From Saccopteryx bilineata (lineage: Eukaryota > Chordata > Mammalia > Chiroptera > Emballonuridae), in the NCBI RefSeq assembly GCF_036850765.1, contig NC_089498.1, positions 48,411,795 to 48,475,794 on the forward strand: DNA of 64,000 bases, written 5' to 3'. The notes under the pieces are model-generated. The model searched no databases. It saw only the letters and a list, made by a program, of their open reading frames with translations, and was not told the DNA's origin. Shown piece by piece: positions 31,876 through 42,205 of this stretch (the stretch's first letter is position 1; the number at the start of each line of letters is the position of its first letter). The position numbers and the translations under genes are program-made.

Positions 31876-32870
31876 TTACTTGTGGCTCTGTTTTTTTTTG
31901 TTCTTTGTATCTGATTGGAGAACCCCCTTTAGTAATTCCTGGAGTGGGGGTTTTCTGATGATAAATTCCCTCATCTTTTCTGTATCTGTGAATGTTTTTA
32001 TTTCTCCTTCGTATTTGAAGGATAGCTTTGATGGGTATAGTATTCGTGGCTGAAAGTTCCTCTCTTTCAGGACTTTAAATATTGGGGTCCACTCTCTTCT
32101 AGCTTGTAGAGTTTCTGCTGAGAAATCTGATGATAATCTAATGGGCCTTCCTTTATATGTTGTATTCTTCTTTTCCCTGGCTGCCTTGAGAATTTTTTCT
32201 TTGCTGTTGGTTTGTGTCAATTTCATTATGATATGCCTTGGAGTAGGTTTGTTGGGGTTAAGAAAACTTGGAGTTCTGTTTGCTTCTTGAACTTGAGGCT
32301 TTAGTTCTTTCCACAGGCTTGGGAAGTTCTCATCAATTATTTGTTTAAGTATGTTCTCCATTCCATTTTCTCTCTCTTCTCCCTCTGATATACCTATTAT
32401 TCTTATGTTATTCTTTTTGATGGAGTCAGATAATTCTTGTAGGGCTATCTCATTTTTTTAATTTTGGAGTCTCTTTCTTCTTCTCTCTGTTGTGCCTCAA
32501 GTTGCTTGTCTTCTATTTCACTAATCCTCTCTTCTATCTGACCTGTTCTATGAGCTAAGCTTGTTACTTCGTTTTTCAGCTCGTGAATTGAGTTTTTCAT
32601 CTCTGTTTGATTTGTTTTTATAGTTTCAATTTCCTTGGACATATATTCTTTGTGTTCATGGAGTTGTTTTCTGATTTCCCTATATTGCCTTTCTGTGTTT
32701 TCTTGTATATCTCGGAGGATTTTTAGGATTTCTATCTTGAATTCTCTGTCATTTAGCTCCAAGGTTTCCAATATATTAAATTTTTTCTCCATAGATTTTT
32801 CCTCATCTAGCTGTGTTACCTCTCTTTCTTTTGTATCCATGATATTCGATTTTCTCTTCCTTAATGGCAT
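31876..32870 (-). pseudogene. ORF1: L1 ORF1p, one-base frameshift
   Basis: ORF1p is the RNA-binding chaperone of the L1 particle. Part one (32,870-32,445) gives MPLRKRKSNIMDTKEREVTQ, then a long coiled coil with heptads (EIRKQLHEHKEYMSKEIETI, KNSIHELKNEVTSLAHRTGQIEERISEIEDKQ). Part two (to 31,876) gives the RNA-binding and C-terminal domains: SLWKELKPQVQEANRTPSF, TPRHIIMKLTQ, KEKILKAAREK, RLSSDFSAETLQARREW, RILYPSKLSF. The total length is 995 nt; L1 #2 has 996. The missing base lies in the A-run near 32,450 (…DSKIKKMR then stop). One nucleotide in a homopolymer may be a true mutation or an assembly error. Confidence 0.93.
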
Positions 32871-34261
32871 CTGAGGGTAGTTTTGTTGATAGTATTAATG
32901 AGATTTAATAAAGAATAAAAAGTTAAAAAAAATAAAAAAATAACAAATCGAAAAAAGTTGTTTTTTTTTTAAAAAAAATTAATAATGAAATAAAGAAAAA
33001 TAAAATAAAATAAAAATTTTTAAAAAAGGAAATTATTCCCCCCCTCTTTTTTTCCTCTCCTCTCCTCTCCCCTCTTTCTTGAGAAAATCTTGTGGTGGAC
33101 TGTGAGTTATAACAAACAATGCCTGTGATGGAGGGCCTGAATTGGGGAAAAGTAATAAAGGGGCAAAAAAGAGAGAAAGAAAAAAAAAAGAAAAAAAAAA
33201 AAAAAGGAAAAAAAAAAGAGCGTATGGACCCACAAAAAGCAAATAAGGAAAAAATTTGGGTCAAGAATAAAATGATTTGCTTTTAGGTGTTGGTTTTCTA
33301 AGAGTTATGATGAGAGGAATAAGAGGAAAATGGAAAAATGGGGGGACAAATTAAAAACTTACTATTGTATTTAGTGGAACAAGAACTAGATAATATGGAG
33401 AGCCAGGGATGGGAGCACTGCTAGTGAGTTAAAAAGGTGAAGTAAAAACCCCCCAAAATGCCACAAACATAGGTTTGAGTCCCAGATAAGATAATTTGTT
33501 TGTTATTGAGGTTTGAATGAGAGGAGATGTAAAGGAGAAAGGAAGAAACTAATATAGAGGGAGAAAAGAAAGAGAGAGAGAGAAAAAAAGAGGGAACCAC
33601 TAAAAGAAGAAAAAAGAAAGGAGAGAGAGAGAGAGAGTTAAGGGTTTTGGAGTGCAACCCTCATAGAGAGAAAGGAAGAGAAGAGAAAAGATAATGGGAG
33701 ATGTAACACTTATGGGTAGTGTAGTTCAAGGAGAGGAGAGAGTAAGACCGGTAGAGAGTTAATTGACCAAATTGGAGGAGGAAAAAAAGTCTCAAGAATG
33801 AAGATAAGAGAAACAAACAAACAAATATAATAAAATGGGATAGGTTATAAAGTCTGCAGATTATTCTTGATTTTGAGAGGTTATCTTCTTGCTTTTTCTT
33901 TTCTCTCCCTCTTCCTGGTCGGTGACTCTGTACCCCGGGTTCTGCCCCTTTGGCACGCTCAGGTAGAGGTTTGCAGTTGATAAGTCTCTATGGCAATGTC
34001 ATGTATTGTGCTTTATTCTCGTTGGGAGTCGAGGCTCATTAGCATTTATAGGCTCCAACAGTGAGAGAGTCCGTGTTCCTGGAGCCTTTCTCCTAGTCTT
34101 TCCTTCCTCAATTAGTAGCCTGATAGTCCAGGTATGGGGTTGCTGCTGCCTCTGCCTGGATAGTAAGAGGCTCAAATTGCTGGCAACTCCCCACTCTATT
34201 TCCACTCAGCACAGGGCTCTGGGTAAGGCTCAGTCAGTCAGAGCTGCTAGCATAATCAGGC
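32871..34261 (-). other. shared 3' part of the L1 #1 5' UTR, T-rich leader
   Basis: From about 34,261 down to ORF1 the sequence aligns with L1 #2 40,858-42,205 (for example CCTGATTA, TGAGTGG, GAGCCTCTTACT, TGACATTGCCATAGA, GGGGTACAGAGTCACCGAC, GAACTACACTACCCAT). The ORF1-proximal ~850 nt is strongly T/C-rich on the sense strand. Confidence 0.85.
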
Positions 34262-34280
34262 GGGCTTTCCGCCCACTCGA

Positions 34281-34860
34281 AGACCTCTGGCTCTGCCACT
34301 CTATCCGGTAACACAAGCGGGCGCCCACTTCCGGGGCGCTTGGAGGAAACTCTCACTCACTGTCTGCAACCAGGATATCCGGCCAGCAGTCTCACGCTCT
34401 GAGTGAAACCCCCAACCGCAGGGAAAAGTTGCAGCGTTGGAATTGAGTCTCGCTCCGTCCCCGTGTGCGGCTTTTGCAAGGCGCTGGGGCGGCCCGAGAT
34501 TCCGCTTTGGCCCACACAAAGGCCCCTGACTCTGCCCCTCTCTGTGATAACACGGGCGCGCACTGCCGAGGCACTCGGAGGAATCGCTCACTCCTTATCT
34601 GCGCGCGCAAACCAGGATATGAGGCCGGCCGTGGTTCCCTCTGAGTGAAACAGCCTCCAGCACGGAAAATCTCCACCGTTGGGATTAGTTCTCACTCCCT
34701 CCCGTGCGTGGCTTTCCCAGGGTGCTGGGGCTGCCCAGAGGCTCTGCCCTCAGCCCACAGAAAGGCCTCTGACCCTGCCTCTCCGTGGGGCAACACGGGC
34801 ACCCACTTCCGCGGCTTAGGAAGAAATCTCTCTTCCACTAACTGCGCACCAACCAGGAGA
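34281..34860 (-). repeat. tandem ~240-bp monomers in the L1 #1 5' UTR
   Basis: The plus-strand landmark AACACAAGCGGGC (34,310), AACACGGGCGCGC (34,549) and AACACGGGCACCC (34,792) recurs at 239 and 243 bp. Each unit also carries GGAGGAA, AACCAGGATAT, CTCTGAGTGAAAC, and CCCACA.AAAGGCC in the same order. There are about 2.4 copies with CpG-rich composition. They lie upstream of the shared leader and are absent from L1 #2. They are comparable in arrangement to the promoter monomers of mouse L1s. Confidence 0.85.
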
Positions 34861-35145
34861 CCGGGTAAAATGGCCGCTCCGCTTGTCTTTCTTTGTTTGG
34901 GTTTGGCGCGAGTGTTAGCTTGTATTGCCCGGGTTGCCACAGGATCAGATTTTCCTCGGCTTGGATCTCTGAGCCACAGCCTGGTTCGGCCGTTTTTGCT
35001 GCGGGGGCCTGGATCTATTCACCCCCTTTGCCCGCCTCAGTTTCTATATTCACAGTTACCAGAGAAAGCCGCCCTGTTTAGGTTAGTGAGGAAGGCGGAG
35101 CATTTCTTACTCCCTATTTCCTTCGGGGTTTGGTTATATATTTAG
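34645..35145 (+). other. antisense open frame in the L1 #1 5' UTR, 166 codons
   Basis: An open plus-strand frame runs through the second monomer and the promoter part. An internal start, KMAAPLVFLCLGLARVLACIA, lies on AAAATGGCCGC at 34,867-34,877, which also fits a YY1 motif and a good start context, and the peptide there is signal-like and hydrophobic. Primate L1 has an antisense 5'-UTR ORF (ORF0), but I see no sequence relation. GC-rich DNA opens frames by chance, so this is only a candidate. Confidence 0.25.
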
Positions 35146-35184
35146 CCAATTTTTCACTCAATCATACCTTTGGGTGTATTGCGA

Positions 35185-35297
35185 AGAATCTGGAAGCTCC
35201 AAATATAGGTTTTTCTGTTTCTGGTTGAAGATCTTGTTGAGTTTTGGGGGAGATTTATCGGTATCGCTTCCTACTCCGCCATTACTCTGACGTCATC
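35185..35297 (-). promoter_or_regulatory. L1 #1 5' tip: CRE and YY1-type motifs
   Basis: The element starts GATGACGTCAGAGTAATGGCGG. TGACGTCA (35,288-35,295) is a perfect palindromic CRE, and AATGGCGG (35,277-35,284) fits the YY1 core that positions L1 transcription starts. The first ~110 bp align with the tip of L1 #2 (shared GAAGCG, TCTCCCC, CAACAA, AGAAACAGAAAAA), although the next ~900 bp do not. Confidence 0.7.
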
Positions 35298-35312
35298 CTC
35301 CATTGCTTTCTT
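35298..35312. repeat. target-site duplication of L1 #1, right copy
   Basis: CTCCATTGCTTTCTT, identical to 27,452-27,466. Confidence 0.95.
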
Positions 35313-36189
35313 AAACCAAGATTAAGGGTTGTCAAATTATAACCAAATTCATCTCATTATCTCAATGCATTTTGATTTTAATTTTAAAAAAATGTATTGA
35401 AACACAGTATACACATTTATTTTCATGTTGTGTGTGGATGCATTCAAGTTATACCTACAGTTGAATAGTTGTGATAGGCAAGGCCTATAAAATCTAAAAT
35501 ATTTATTATATGAATCTTTACAGAAAAGTTATACTGACCTGTGTTTCAGTCAGTCAGCAAAATAACAAATCACTTTCTGTTCTGTGGTAGTTGCCAGTTT
35601 CTGTGTTATAAACTCCATGGCTCACTTCAAGCTACCAACATGATACCACTGAAATGAAGTTGGGAAGAAATGCACAGTAACACACAATTATATAATATTT
35701 ATATTTATATTATACAACTGCAGTTGACATAAAGAATTCCAATGAGATGAACAATAGTAAAATATTGTAAAATAATTAAGAAGGGATGAGTTTTAGGTGT
35801 TTATTATTGTTGTTTTTAATATAATTTATTTAATTTTAATTTTATGTAATTTACCCACGTTTAACAGATGACTTACAAAATTCCTGAACATTTTATAATT
35901 GGCCTTTAGGATCTGGTATGAGAAGGCTCCAGCACACCATTGCCAATAATGCCCTGGTGCATGTGGAACTACTGGGCAGAGAGGCGAGGTGCTTAGTTTT
36001 GTGGGTATGTTCCACTTTCTTTGCCTAGTGATTAAGAACAACTTCATAAGGGGAAATGTGGAAGTGTAGAGTGAAGGATCTTTGAAGAGTGAGTCGGAGT
36101 TTGTCTGGAAGGAGTGGAAAGAGCTTTCATAGAATTATTCCACATTAGCGCTAACATTCTTTCCAAATGAGTTTTGTTACGGCCTCTAA
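35313..36189. other. unique sequence
   Basis: AT-rich, no gene or repeat named. Confidence 0.4.
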
Positions 36190-36400
36190 AAATACTGTGG
36201 GCGTCTTATCTTTCATGCCTCTTGATCTCATCTAGTGTCTCTTATCCCATCTGCTTATCCAAATTCCAACCACCCTTAAGACTCAGTTCAAATCTGACCT
36301 TCCCAGAAGCTATCACTGATCTCCTCCAGACCGTGGTTCTATCTGCCCCACTCCGAGCTCCTGTAGCATTTACTGACTATAAAATTCCCTTGAGTATTTT
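36190..36400 (+). repeat. LINE-2-like remnant
   Basis: CCAACCACCCTTAAGACTCAGTTCAAATCTGACCTTCCCAGAAGC and the following CACTGATCTCCTCC correspond to the L2 ORF end (TCAAGACCCAGCTCAAATGCCACCTCC, AGGAAGCCTTCCCTGAT). Confidence 0.5.
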
Positions 36401-36439
36401 TTTAATGTTAATAATGTGCATCAGCATAAGGAGGAATGA

Positions 36440-37250
36440 ATATACCACAGCCACAATTGACAGGCAAGTCAGTTAACTTCAGAATTATAGGGCTTTATGG
36501 CCAGTAGCCACAGCCACCATCACAGCTGCCTGGACCATGCAGGTTCACATTTGATTCGGACAGACGGTAATGAAACAATGGAGACAAGAACTGGTGGGCC
36601 ATTAGCTTTAATCCTAGCTTGCACCAGCAGGCAAGAAATACACACAGTGGGAAAACACTTCCTTTTCCATTCAGGGCTCCCAAAGCCACTGACTTATCCG
36701 AGTTTCCTAGAATCAAAGGTTTCTATCTCACCAGCCTTATTCACCTCTGTTCCCCATCTCCTTCTCTCTGTACAAACTCTGCACAAACTGGCTTCTCCCT
36801 CAGCACTCTGCCATCTTGGCTGCTTCTCCTCTCCTCCACGTGCCTTTCTCTGCTCTCTTTCCTCTGCTTTCTCCTCTAATGCTAATCTCAGGAACCGAGA
36901 GAGAGCAAACTCCCGGTCTGCCCCAGTTTATAGTGTAGAAATCAAAACCTTTAATCCAATATACAAACAAGTAAGTCTCTGATACAAAGTCACTTATCTG
37001 AGGCATAATGGGATTCCTTATGAGAGTGCACAACCTCACATCATGCAATAGTCAAGAGTGTGGGGAAAAGCTTAGTGTTGAGAAGATCTTAGTATTAAAA
37101 GGGTGGGAAAGGCTTAGTCTTAAAACTTATGCTATAACGACCCAGTCTGCTTACATAGCCTGTCCCCCACACTCAATGCAAACTATAAGCGAGCAAACAT
37201 ATATATCATATTTACAAACTTATTTAACCAACAAGGGCCATGTTACATAA
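36440..37250 (-). repeat. unassigned segment, possible solitary LTR
   Basis: On the minus strand there is TATAAACTGGGGCAGACC at about 36,930, a C/T-poor, GGAGAAGCAG-rich stretch and a GTATTGGATTAAAGG-type polyadenylation-like area upstream, which together resemble an LTR. No confident ends, TSD or internal retroviral genes are seen. A 161-codon frame on the plus strand has no recognised domain. Confidence 0.25.
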
Positions 37251-38320
37251 GCTTGTTTGAATAAATTCACGTAAATTTTTGCAAAGTAATACACTCTCTT
37301 TGTTTTAGTGAATATGAGCCTTTGATAGTAAATTAACCAAAAATGTCAAGCTATAAAGGGTATTTTATAAAAACATTTGAAGGGACTCAGGGCTCAGCTC
37401 AGTCCCCCATCTGTCCTTACCTTCTTGAGTACAATAATTTAAAGAGAAAGAACACAAAAGCATTTGAGTCTAGAGGAAAGCCAAACACTATGGTGGGAAG
37501 AAGGTGGTCCTTAGCTTCAGGTGGATGTGCATTCAAATTTCTGTCCTGTCATTTCTTAGCTGTATGGCCTTGGATGAGTTATTTAACCTTTTTATACATT
37601 TTTCTTTTACCAGGAAGTAGGGATAATACAACTATCTCACATGACTATTGTGAGAATTACTAGACCATGATATCTTGAGATTATGGACTGAAGGCCATTT
37701 TGGCTGTCCATAGTGCCGGGTACTAAGTTGGCTTGTAATATATATTCATTAAAACAATGAGTCAGCTCTGTTACTATTATGAAATCATTTAAAATATCAC
37801 CCCTTCTTGCCAGTGAAATAGATCCATGGACATTTTCTTCATCCATGTGACCAAAATAATAACTTACACTGAGCACTAAGAAATAAGGAAAAACTTAATG
37901 GAAAAGGAGAAGTGAAATTAAGCACAAAAAGAATTGGTGAACATGACCCATTTCCTTCCTGTGGTCACTCTGTTTAGCTATGTCTGCCCTGGTTGCTTAC
38001 ATCTTAATGTCTTTCCATTTTCATTCACTGGGGTCCTGTCCTTCCCAAGTTATTTACTCCTGCAGAATCCCCAAGTGCCAGGCCAACCTGAATTGCCTGT
38101 GGTGACAGGGTAAAGGGTGTGTGTTGCAGGCCCACGGTATTCTCTTCTGTTCTGGTGCTTTTTAGAACTGATATGTGCATCACAAATACAACCATGTGTC
38201 AAGAGTATTCATTATAAGAAACAAGGCTTGTTATACACTCCTGCTTAGCATCTTTACATTGGCACCAACTTTTAAAAGCTAACAGTGATTTACTGATCCA
38301 GGGCTAGGATTCAGTCATCG
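37251..38320. other. unique sequence with a MIR scrap
   Basis: A minus-strand MIR remnant at about 37,510-37,600 (GTGCATTCAAATTTCTG, TTAGCTGTATGGCCTTGGATGAG). Nothing else recognised. Confidence 0.45.
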
Positions 38321-38324
38321 TACC

Positions 38325-39030
38325 ATATGTGGTAGGCAGAATAATGTTCCCCCCAGAAATGTAAACATCATATCCTTGAAACTACAAATGTGTTACCTTT
38401 TATGGGAAAAAGGATTTTGCAGATGTGATAATGTTAAGGATCTTAACATAGGAAGAGTATCTAGATTATCCAGGTGAGACCTGTGCAATCACAAAGGTCT
38501 TTAAAAGATGGAAGGGCCAGAGAAGAAGAGGTAAGGATGGAGGCAGAATTTGGAGTGATGTGATTGCTAGTTTAGAAAATGAAGAAAGTCTGACCTGTGG
38601 TGGTGCAGTGAATAATGTGTTGACCTGGAAGGCTGAGGTCCCCGATTCAAAACCCTGGTTTTTCCGGGTCAAGGCACATATGGGAGTTAATGCTTCCTGC
38701 TTCTCCCCTCTTTTCTCTCCCTCTCTGTCTCTCTTTTTCTCTCCTCACTAAAATGAATGAATGAATGAATGAATGAATAAATAAATAAATAAATAAATAA
38801 ATAAAATTAAAAGAAAATGAAAGAAGCACCAACAAGCCAAGAAATGCAAAAAAAAAAAACACACAAAAAAACAAAACAGATTTTCCTAGAGCCTCCAGAA
38901 AAAACACAGCTCTGTTTACACCTTGATTTTAGCCCAATATGACCCACATGGATGACCAATTTCCAAAACTGTAAGCTTATGTGGTTTTTAAGCCGCTATG
39001 TGGTAATTTGTCACAGCAGCCATAAGAAAG
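38325..39030 (+). repeat. MaLR (MLT1-type) LTR-like remnant split by SINE B
   Basis: Left part: GTAGGCAGAATAATGTTCCCCCC, GGATTTTGCAGATGTGATAATGTTAAGGATCTT. Right part: CTAGAGCCTCCAGAAAAAACACAGC, CACCTTGATTTTAGCCC, TTTTAAGCCGCTATGTGGTAATTTGTCACAGCAGCC. This is the beginning and end of an old MaLR-type LTR, interrupted at 38,589-38,811. No coding sequence. Confidence 0.5.
38589..38811 (+). mobile_element. SINE family B in an older LTR
   Basis: CTGACCTGTGGTGGTGCAG, GTGTTGACCTGG, GATTCAAAACCC, TC-rich part, then (GAAT)n and (AAAT)n tail (38,753-38,808). Flanks AGAAAATGAAGAAAG and AGAAAATGAAAGAAG are near-identical TSDs. Confidence 0.85.
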
Positions 39031-39517
39031 TAATGCATCATAACTTTCCTTATGCAGTGAATCATGACCTACAAAATCTGCACCTTTCTGCCCTGACTTC
39101 CAGGGCCTCTGCCATCTGAACCTACCTCTTTTAAGAGCCTGAGCACTATTTATTTCTTCTTGTCAGGTTGGAGCCATTACTATCCCGTTAAAACACCAGA
39201 ACAAAGCATGTGAATGTACCCACATACACATGCACAAAAACCATTGCAGAATAGTCAGTTCTTTCTTTCCACTCATCCAAATAACCAAACTCTACCAGTT
39301 CTTCCAGCCTCATACTTATTCCAGAAAGACCTCCTCGATTATTTCATGTTCATTGACCTCCCTTCTTACTGAACTTTCATAACTAATTCTATGCAGTTTG
39401 ATATTTGATAACTAAATGTATGTAAGAAATGTAAGGCACATGCCTTATTTTTCTCTACAATACAGAGCTAGATAAACAATAACACACACACACACACAAA
39501 GGAAAGAAAGAAAGAAA

Positions 39518-39550
<33 letters not shown>

Positions 39551-39818
39551 GAGAAAGAAGAATAAAGGAAAAAAACACTTGTTGCCTTAAACTTTTTTCA
39601 GAACATGCTGAGCTGTCAGACTTTGATCCTGGGATCCTTTTTGAACTTCAGATCCTATTACACTGTTAATAACTTTTAAGTGTCATAAAACTAAGAATTG
39701 TGGTTTCTAAATATATCAGGTCATAAAACAAAAGTATGTGGTTTCTGAAGAACGTTGCCTGGGCTCTGAGTTTCTGGCTGGTGACAGACCTATACACAAC
39801 ACGGCTGTGGAGTTGTTT
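39031..39818. other. unique sequence with a microsatellite
   Basis: A (CA)n run at 39,482-39,498 and (AAAG)n at 39,499-39,560. No gene recognised. Confidence 0.5.
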
Positions 39819-39830
39819 GAAAACGTGGGG
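39819..39830. repeat. target-site duplication of L1 #2, left copy
   Basis: GAAAACGTGGGG, identical to 47,634-47,645. Confidence 0.9.
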
Positions 39831-39970
39831 GGAGGTGATGTCACGGAAATGGCGCCGTGAGAAGCGCGTCCGACAGCTCTCCCCTAAATCACAACAAATT
39901 TATCAACTAGAAACAGAAAAATTTATCCTCGGAGCATTCCGGAGTTCCACACAAACTGAAAGCAAAAGGA
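39831..39970 (+). promoter_or_regulatory. L1 #2 5' tip: degenerate CRE and YY1-type motifs
   Basis: TGATGTCA (39,836-39,843) is a CRE with one C-to-T change of the kind produced by CpG decay, and AAATGGCG (39,847-39,854) is a YY1-type core. Same order and spacing as in L1 #1. Confidence 0.65.
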
Positions 39971-40857
39971 CTGTTATCACTTGAATCTGAGAGACGAGGG
40001 TGTGGAGGAAGCTACCGCAGCAGCGACGCTCATTCAAGCCGTGAGGGAGTGCACCTGCGGTGAGTCAGCCCATATATGTGGGAACCGCGAGCCGCCGTGA
40101 GCGGCCGCCGCGAGCCCCGCGAGCCCCCGCGAGCCGCCACCGCGAGCGGCCGCCACGAGCCGCCGCGAGCAGCCGCACGCGCCCGGTCTGGTTGAGCACC
40201 GCTGACGTTCCCAGCGGCCCGCACACTGTGAGTGGGGGTCGCCGGCCACCGGTGCCCAGAGCGCCCCATTCGCGCGCGTGCCTTGGGCATTCCACGCGCC
40301 CAGGGCGCCCTGCTGGCCCGCACACCCAGGGGGCTCCATTATCCTGCGCCTGGTGCAGTCCAGCCGCCAGCGGCTGGGCGAGCGGGAGAGGCTTGGGAGA
40401 TTCTCTCCGTGGGCGGGGCACCTCACCCAGCCATTCAAGCTAACAATCAAGCGTTGGGGGAGGGGCTCGCGCAGGCAGCCTAAAATACCTTCGGAAGCAC
40501 AGCTGTGACCCAATCACTGAAATTAGCTTAACCCATAAAATCTGCGCACCCTCGGTTCTAATTGATAAGATCTCTCTCAGTTCAGCGATCCAAGACAAGA
40601 GGCGTGATATTTTTTAGTGCCTCTCGCTAAAGGGGCGGGGGCAACTTCTGATTGATAGAGCCTCCATATTCAGGGATAAACGCTAACAAGAAGGACTTGG
40701 CAGATAATAAGGTCTATACTACACTAGTCGTAAGCAGAGACTAGTGCCTCTTCTTCCCTGCAAAAACAGGCTACAAAGTGTGGAAAGCCTGGGTTGAGAG
40801 GTCCAACTAAATGATAGGCGCTGAACAGTCACCTTGACAACAATTGACTCCCACCCC
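39971..40857 (+). other. L1 #2-specific CpG-rich promoter block
   Basis: At 40,080-40,190 short GAGCCGCCGCGAGCGGCC-type units repeat, followed by a CpG-dense part up to about 40,480. It does not align with the corresponding part of L1 #1. GC-rich frames on both strands here are not genes. Confidence 0.75.
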
Positions 40858-42205
40858 CGCCTGATTACACTGGAGGCCCTGACTCTCAGAGCCTTTCCCA
40901 AAGCCTTGCACTGAGTGGGGATAGAGTGGGGATTTCCCAGCTCTTTGAGCCTCTTACTCCCCAGGCAGAAGCAGTTGCAGCCTTATAGCTGGATCACCAG
41001 GCTGCTAATTCAGAAAGGGGGGACTAGGAGAGAGAATCCAGGAAAGCAAACTCTCTCATCGTTGGACCCTGCAAACGCCAACAAGCCTTTACTTCCAGCA
41101 AGACTAAAGCCAATTATATGACATTGCCATAGAATCCCATCAACTGCAAATCCCTACCTAAGAGTGACACAGGGGCAGAGCCTGGGGTACAGAGTCACCG
41201 ACTAGGAAGAGGGAGAGAAAAGAAAAAGGAAGAAGTTAACCTCTCAAAATCAAGAAAAACCCACAGACTTTACAACTTGATCCACTAATTTTTTTTTTTT
41301 TGTTGTTGTTGTTTGTTTCTTCTATCTTTTTGCCTTTATTTCCTCCACCTCGGTCCTTCTATTCTCTGCCCATCTTATGCTTCCCCTTTCTTGAACTACA
41401 CTACCCATGAGTGTTGCATTTTATTTTTCTTCTTCATCCTCACCCTCCTTTAAGGTTATACTCCAAAACACTTAACTCTCACTCTCTCCTCTTTTGTTTT
41501 TCTTTTTTTTTTTTCTTGCTTTATTTTGTTTTTTTCTCCTCCTATTTTATTTCTTCCTTCGTTATTCTCTTTTTCTTATTTTTTCCTTTCTATTCGTTTT
41601 TTCTTTTCTCATTTTACTTTCCTCCCATATAATCCTCAATCACGAACAAATTAGTTAATTTGGGACTCAAGGCTTTTTTTTGGCTTTATTTCTCTTTTTT
41701 GCTTTAGTTTTTATTTTTTTTCTCTTGTTTGTTTATTTTTGTGGCATTTTGGGTCCTCCCAACCCAAGGTCTCCATTGTATTTAGTCTTCGCTCCACTTA
41801 ATACAACAGATTTTTACTTATTATTTTATTTTTTCTTCTTTATTATTCTTTTTTGGTCCTTTTTTCTGATTCCCTCTTATCCCTCTCATTATATCTCTTA
41901 GTTGACCATCACTTACAAGCAAATCATCTTATGCTTGTCTAAGATTTTCTTCCTTTTTTTTTTTTTTGCATTTAGTAGGTCCCTACTCCCTTTTTTTTGC
42001 CGCTTGAACTCTTCACCCCAAATCAGGCCCTCCATTATAGGCAAGATATTTCCCTGAGGAGGGGAGAGGAGGGAAAGAGAAGAGAGAAAAAAAGGGGGAA
42101 ATAATAAATTATTACTGTTTTTTTTTGTGGGGTGTTTTACCCTTTTTTTTTTTCTTTTTACTCTTTATTAATTCTAATTAGTGCTATCAATAAGACCACC
42201 CTCAG

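Larger units (their letters stand above)
27467..35297 (-). mobile_element. full-length LINE-1 (L1 #1)
   Basis: A 7.8-kb element on the minus strand: 5' UTR 32,871-35,297 (about 2.4 kb), ORF1 31,876-32,870, inter-ORF region of about 326 bp, ORF2 27,722-31,549, 3' UTR with a G-rich tract, AATAAA at 27,495-27,490 and a poly-A tail. The perfect 15-bp TSD (27,452-27,466 and 35,298-35,312) shows an intact, recent insertion. ORF2 is open for its full 1275 codons. The only coding lesion I can find is one missing base in ORF1. The other full-length L1 at 39,831 faces it. Confidence 0.97.

Noticed and set aside
36497..36982. 161-codon frame
   Set aside because: Lies in a likely LTR-like repeat; low-complexity Ser/Leu-rich peptide without a recognised domain.
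40030..40513. Arg/Pro/Ala-rich frames on both strands
   Set aside because: All fall in the CpG-rich L1 #2 5' UTR, overlap each other in many frames and show no domain.
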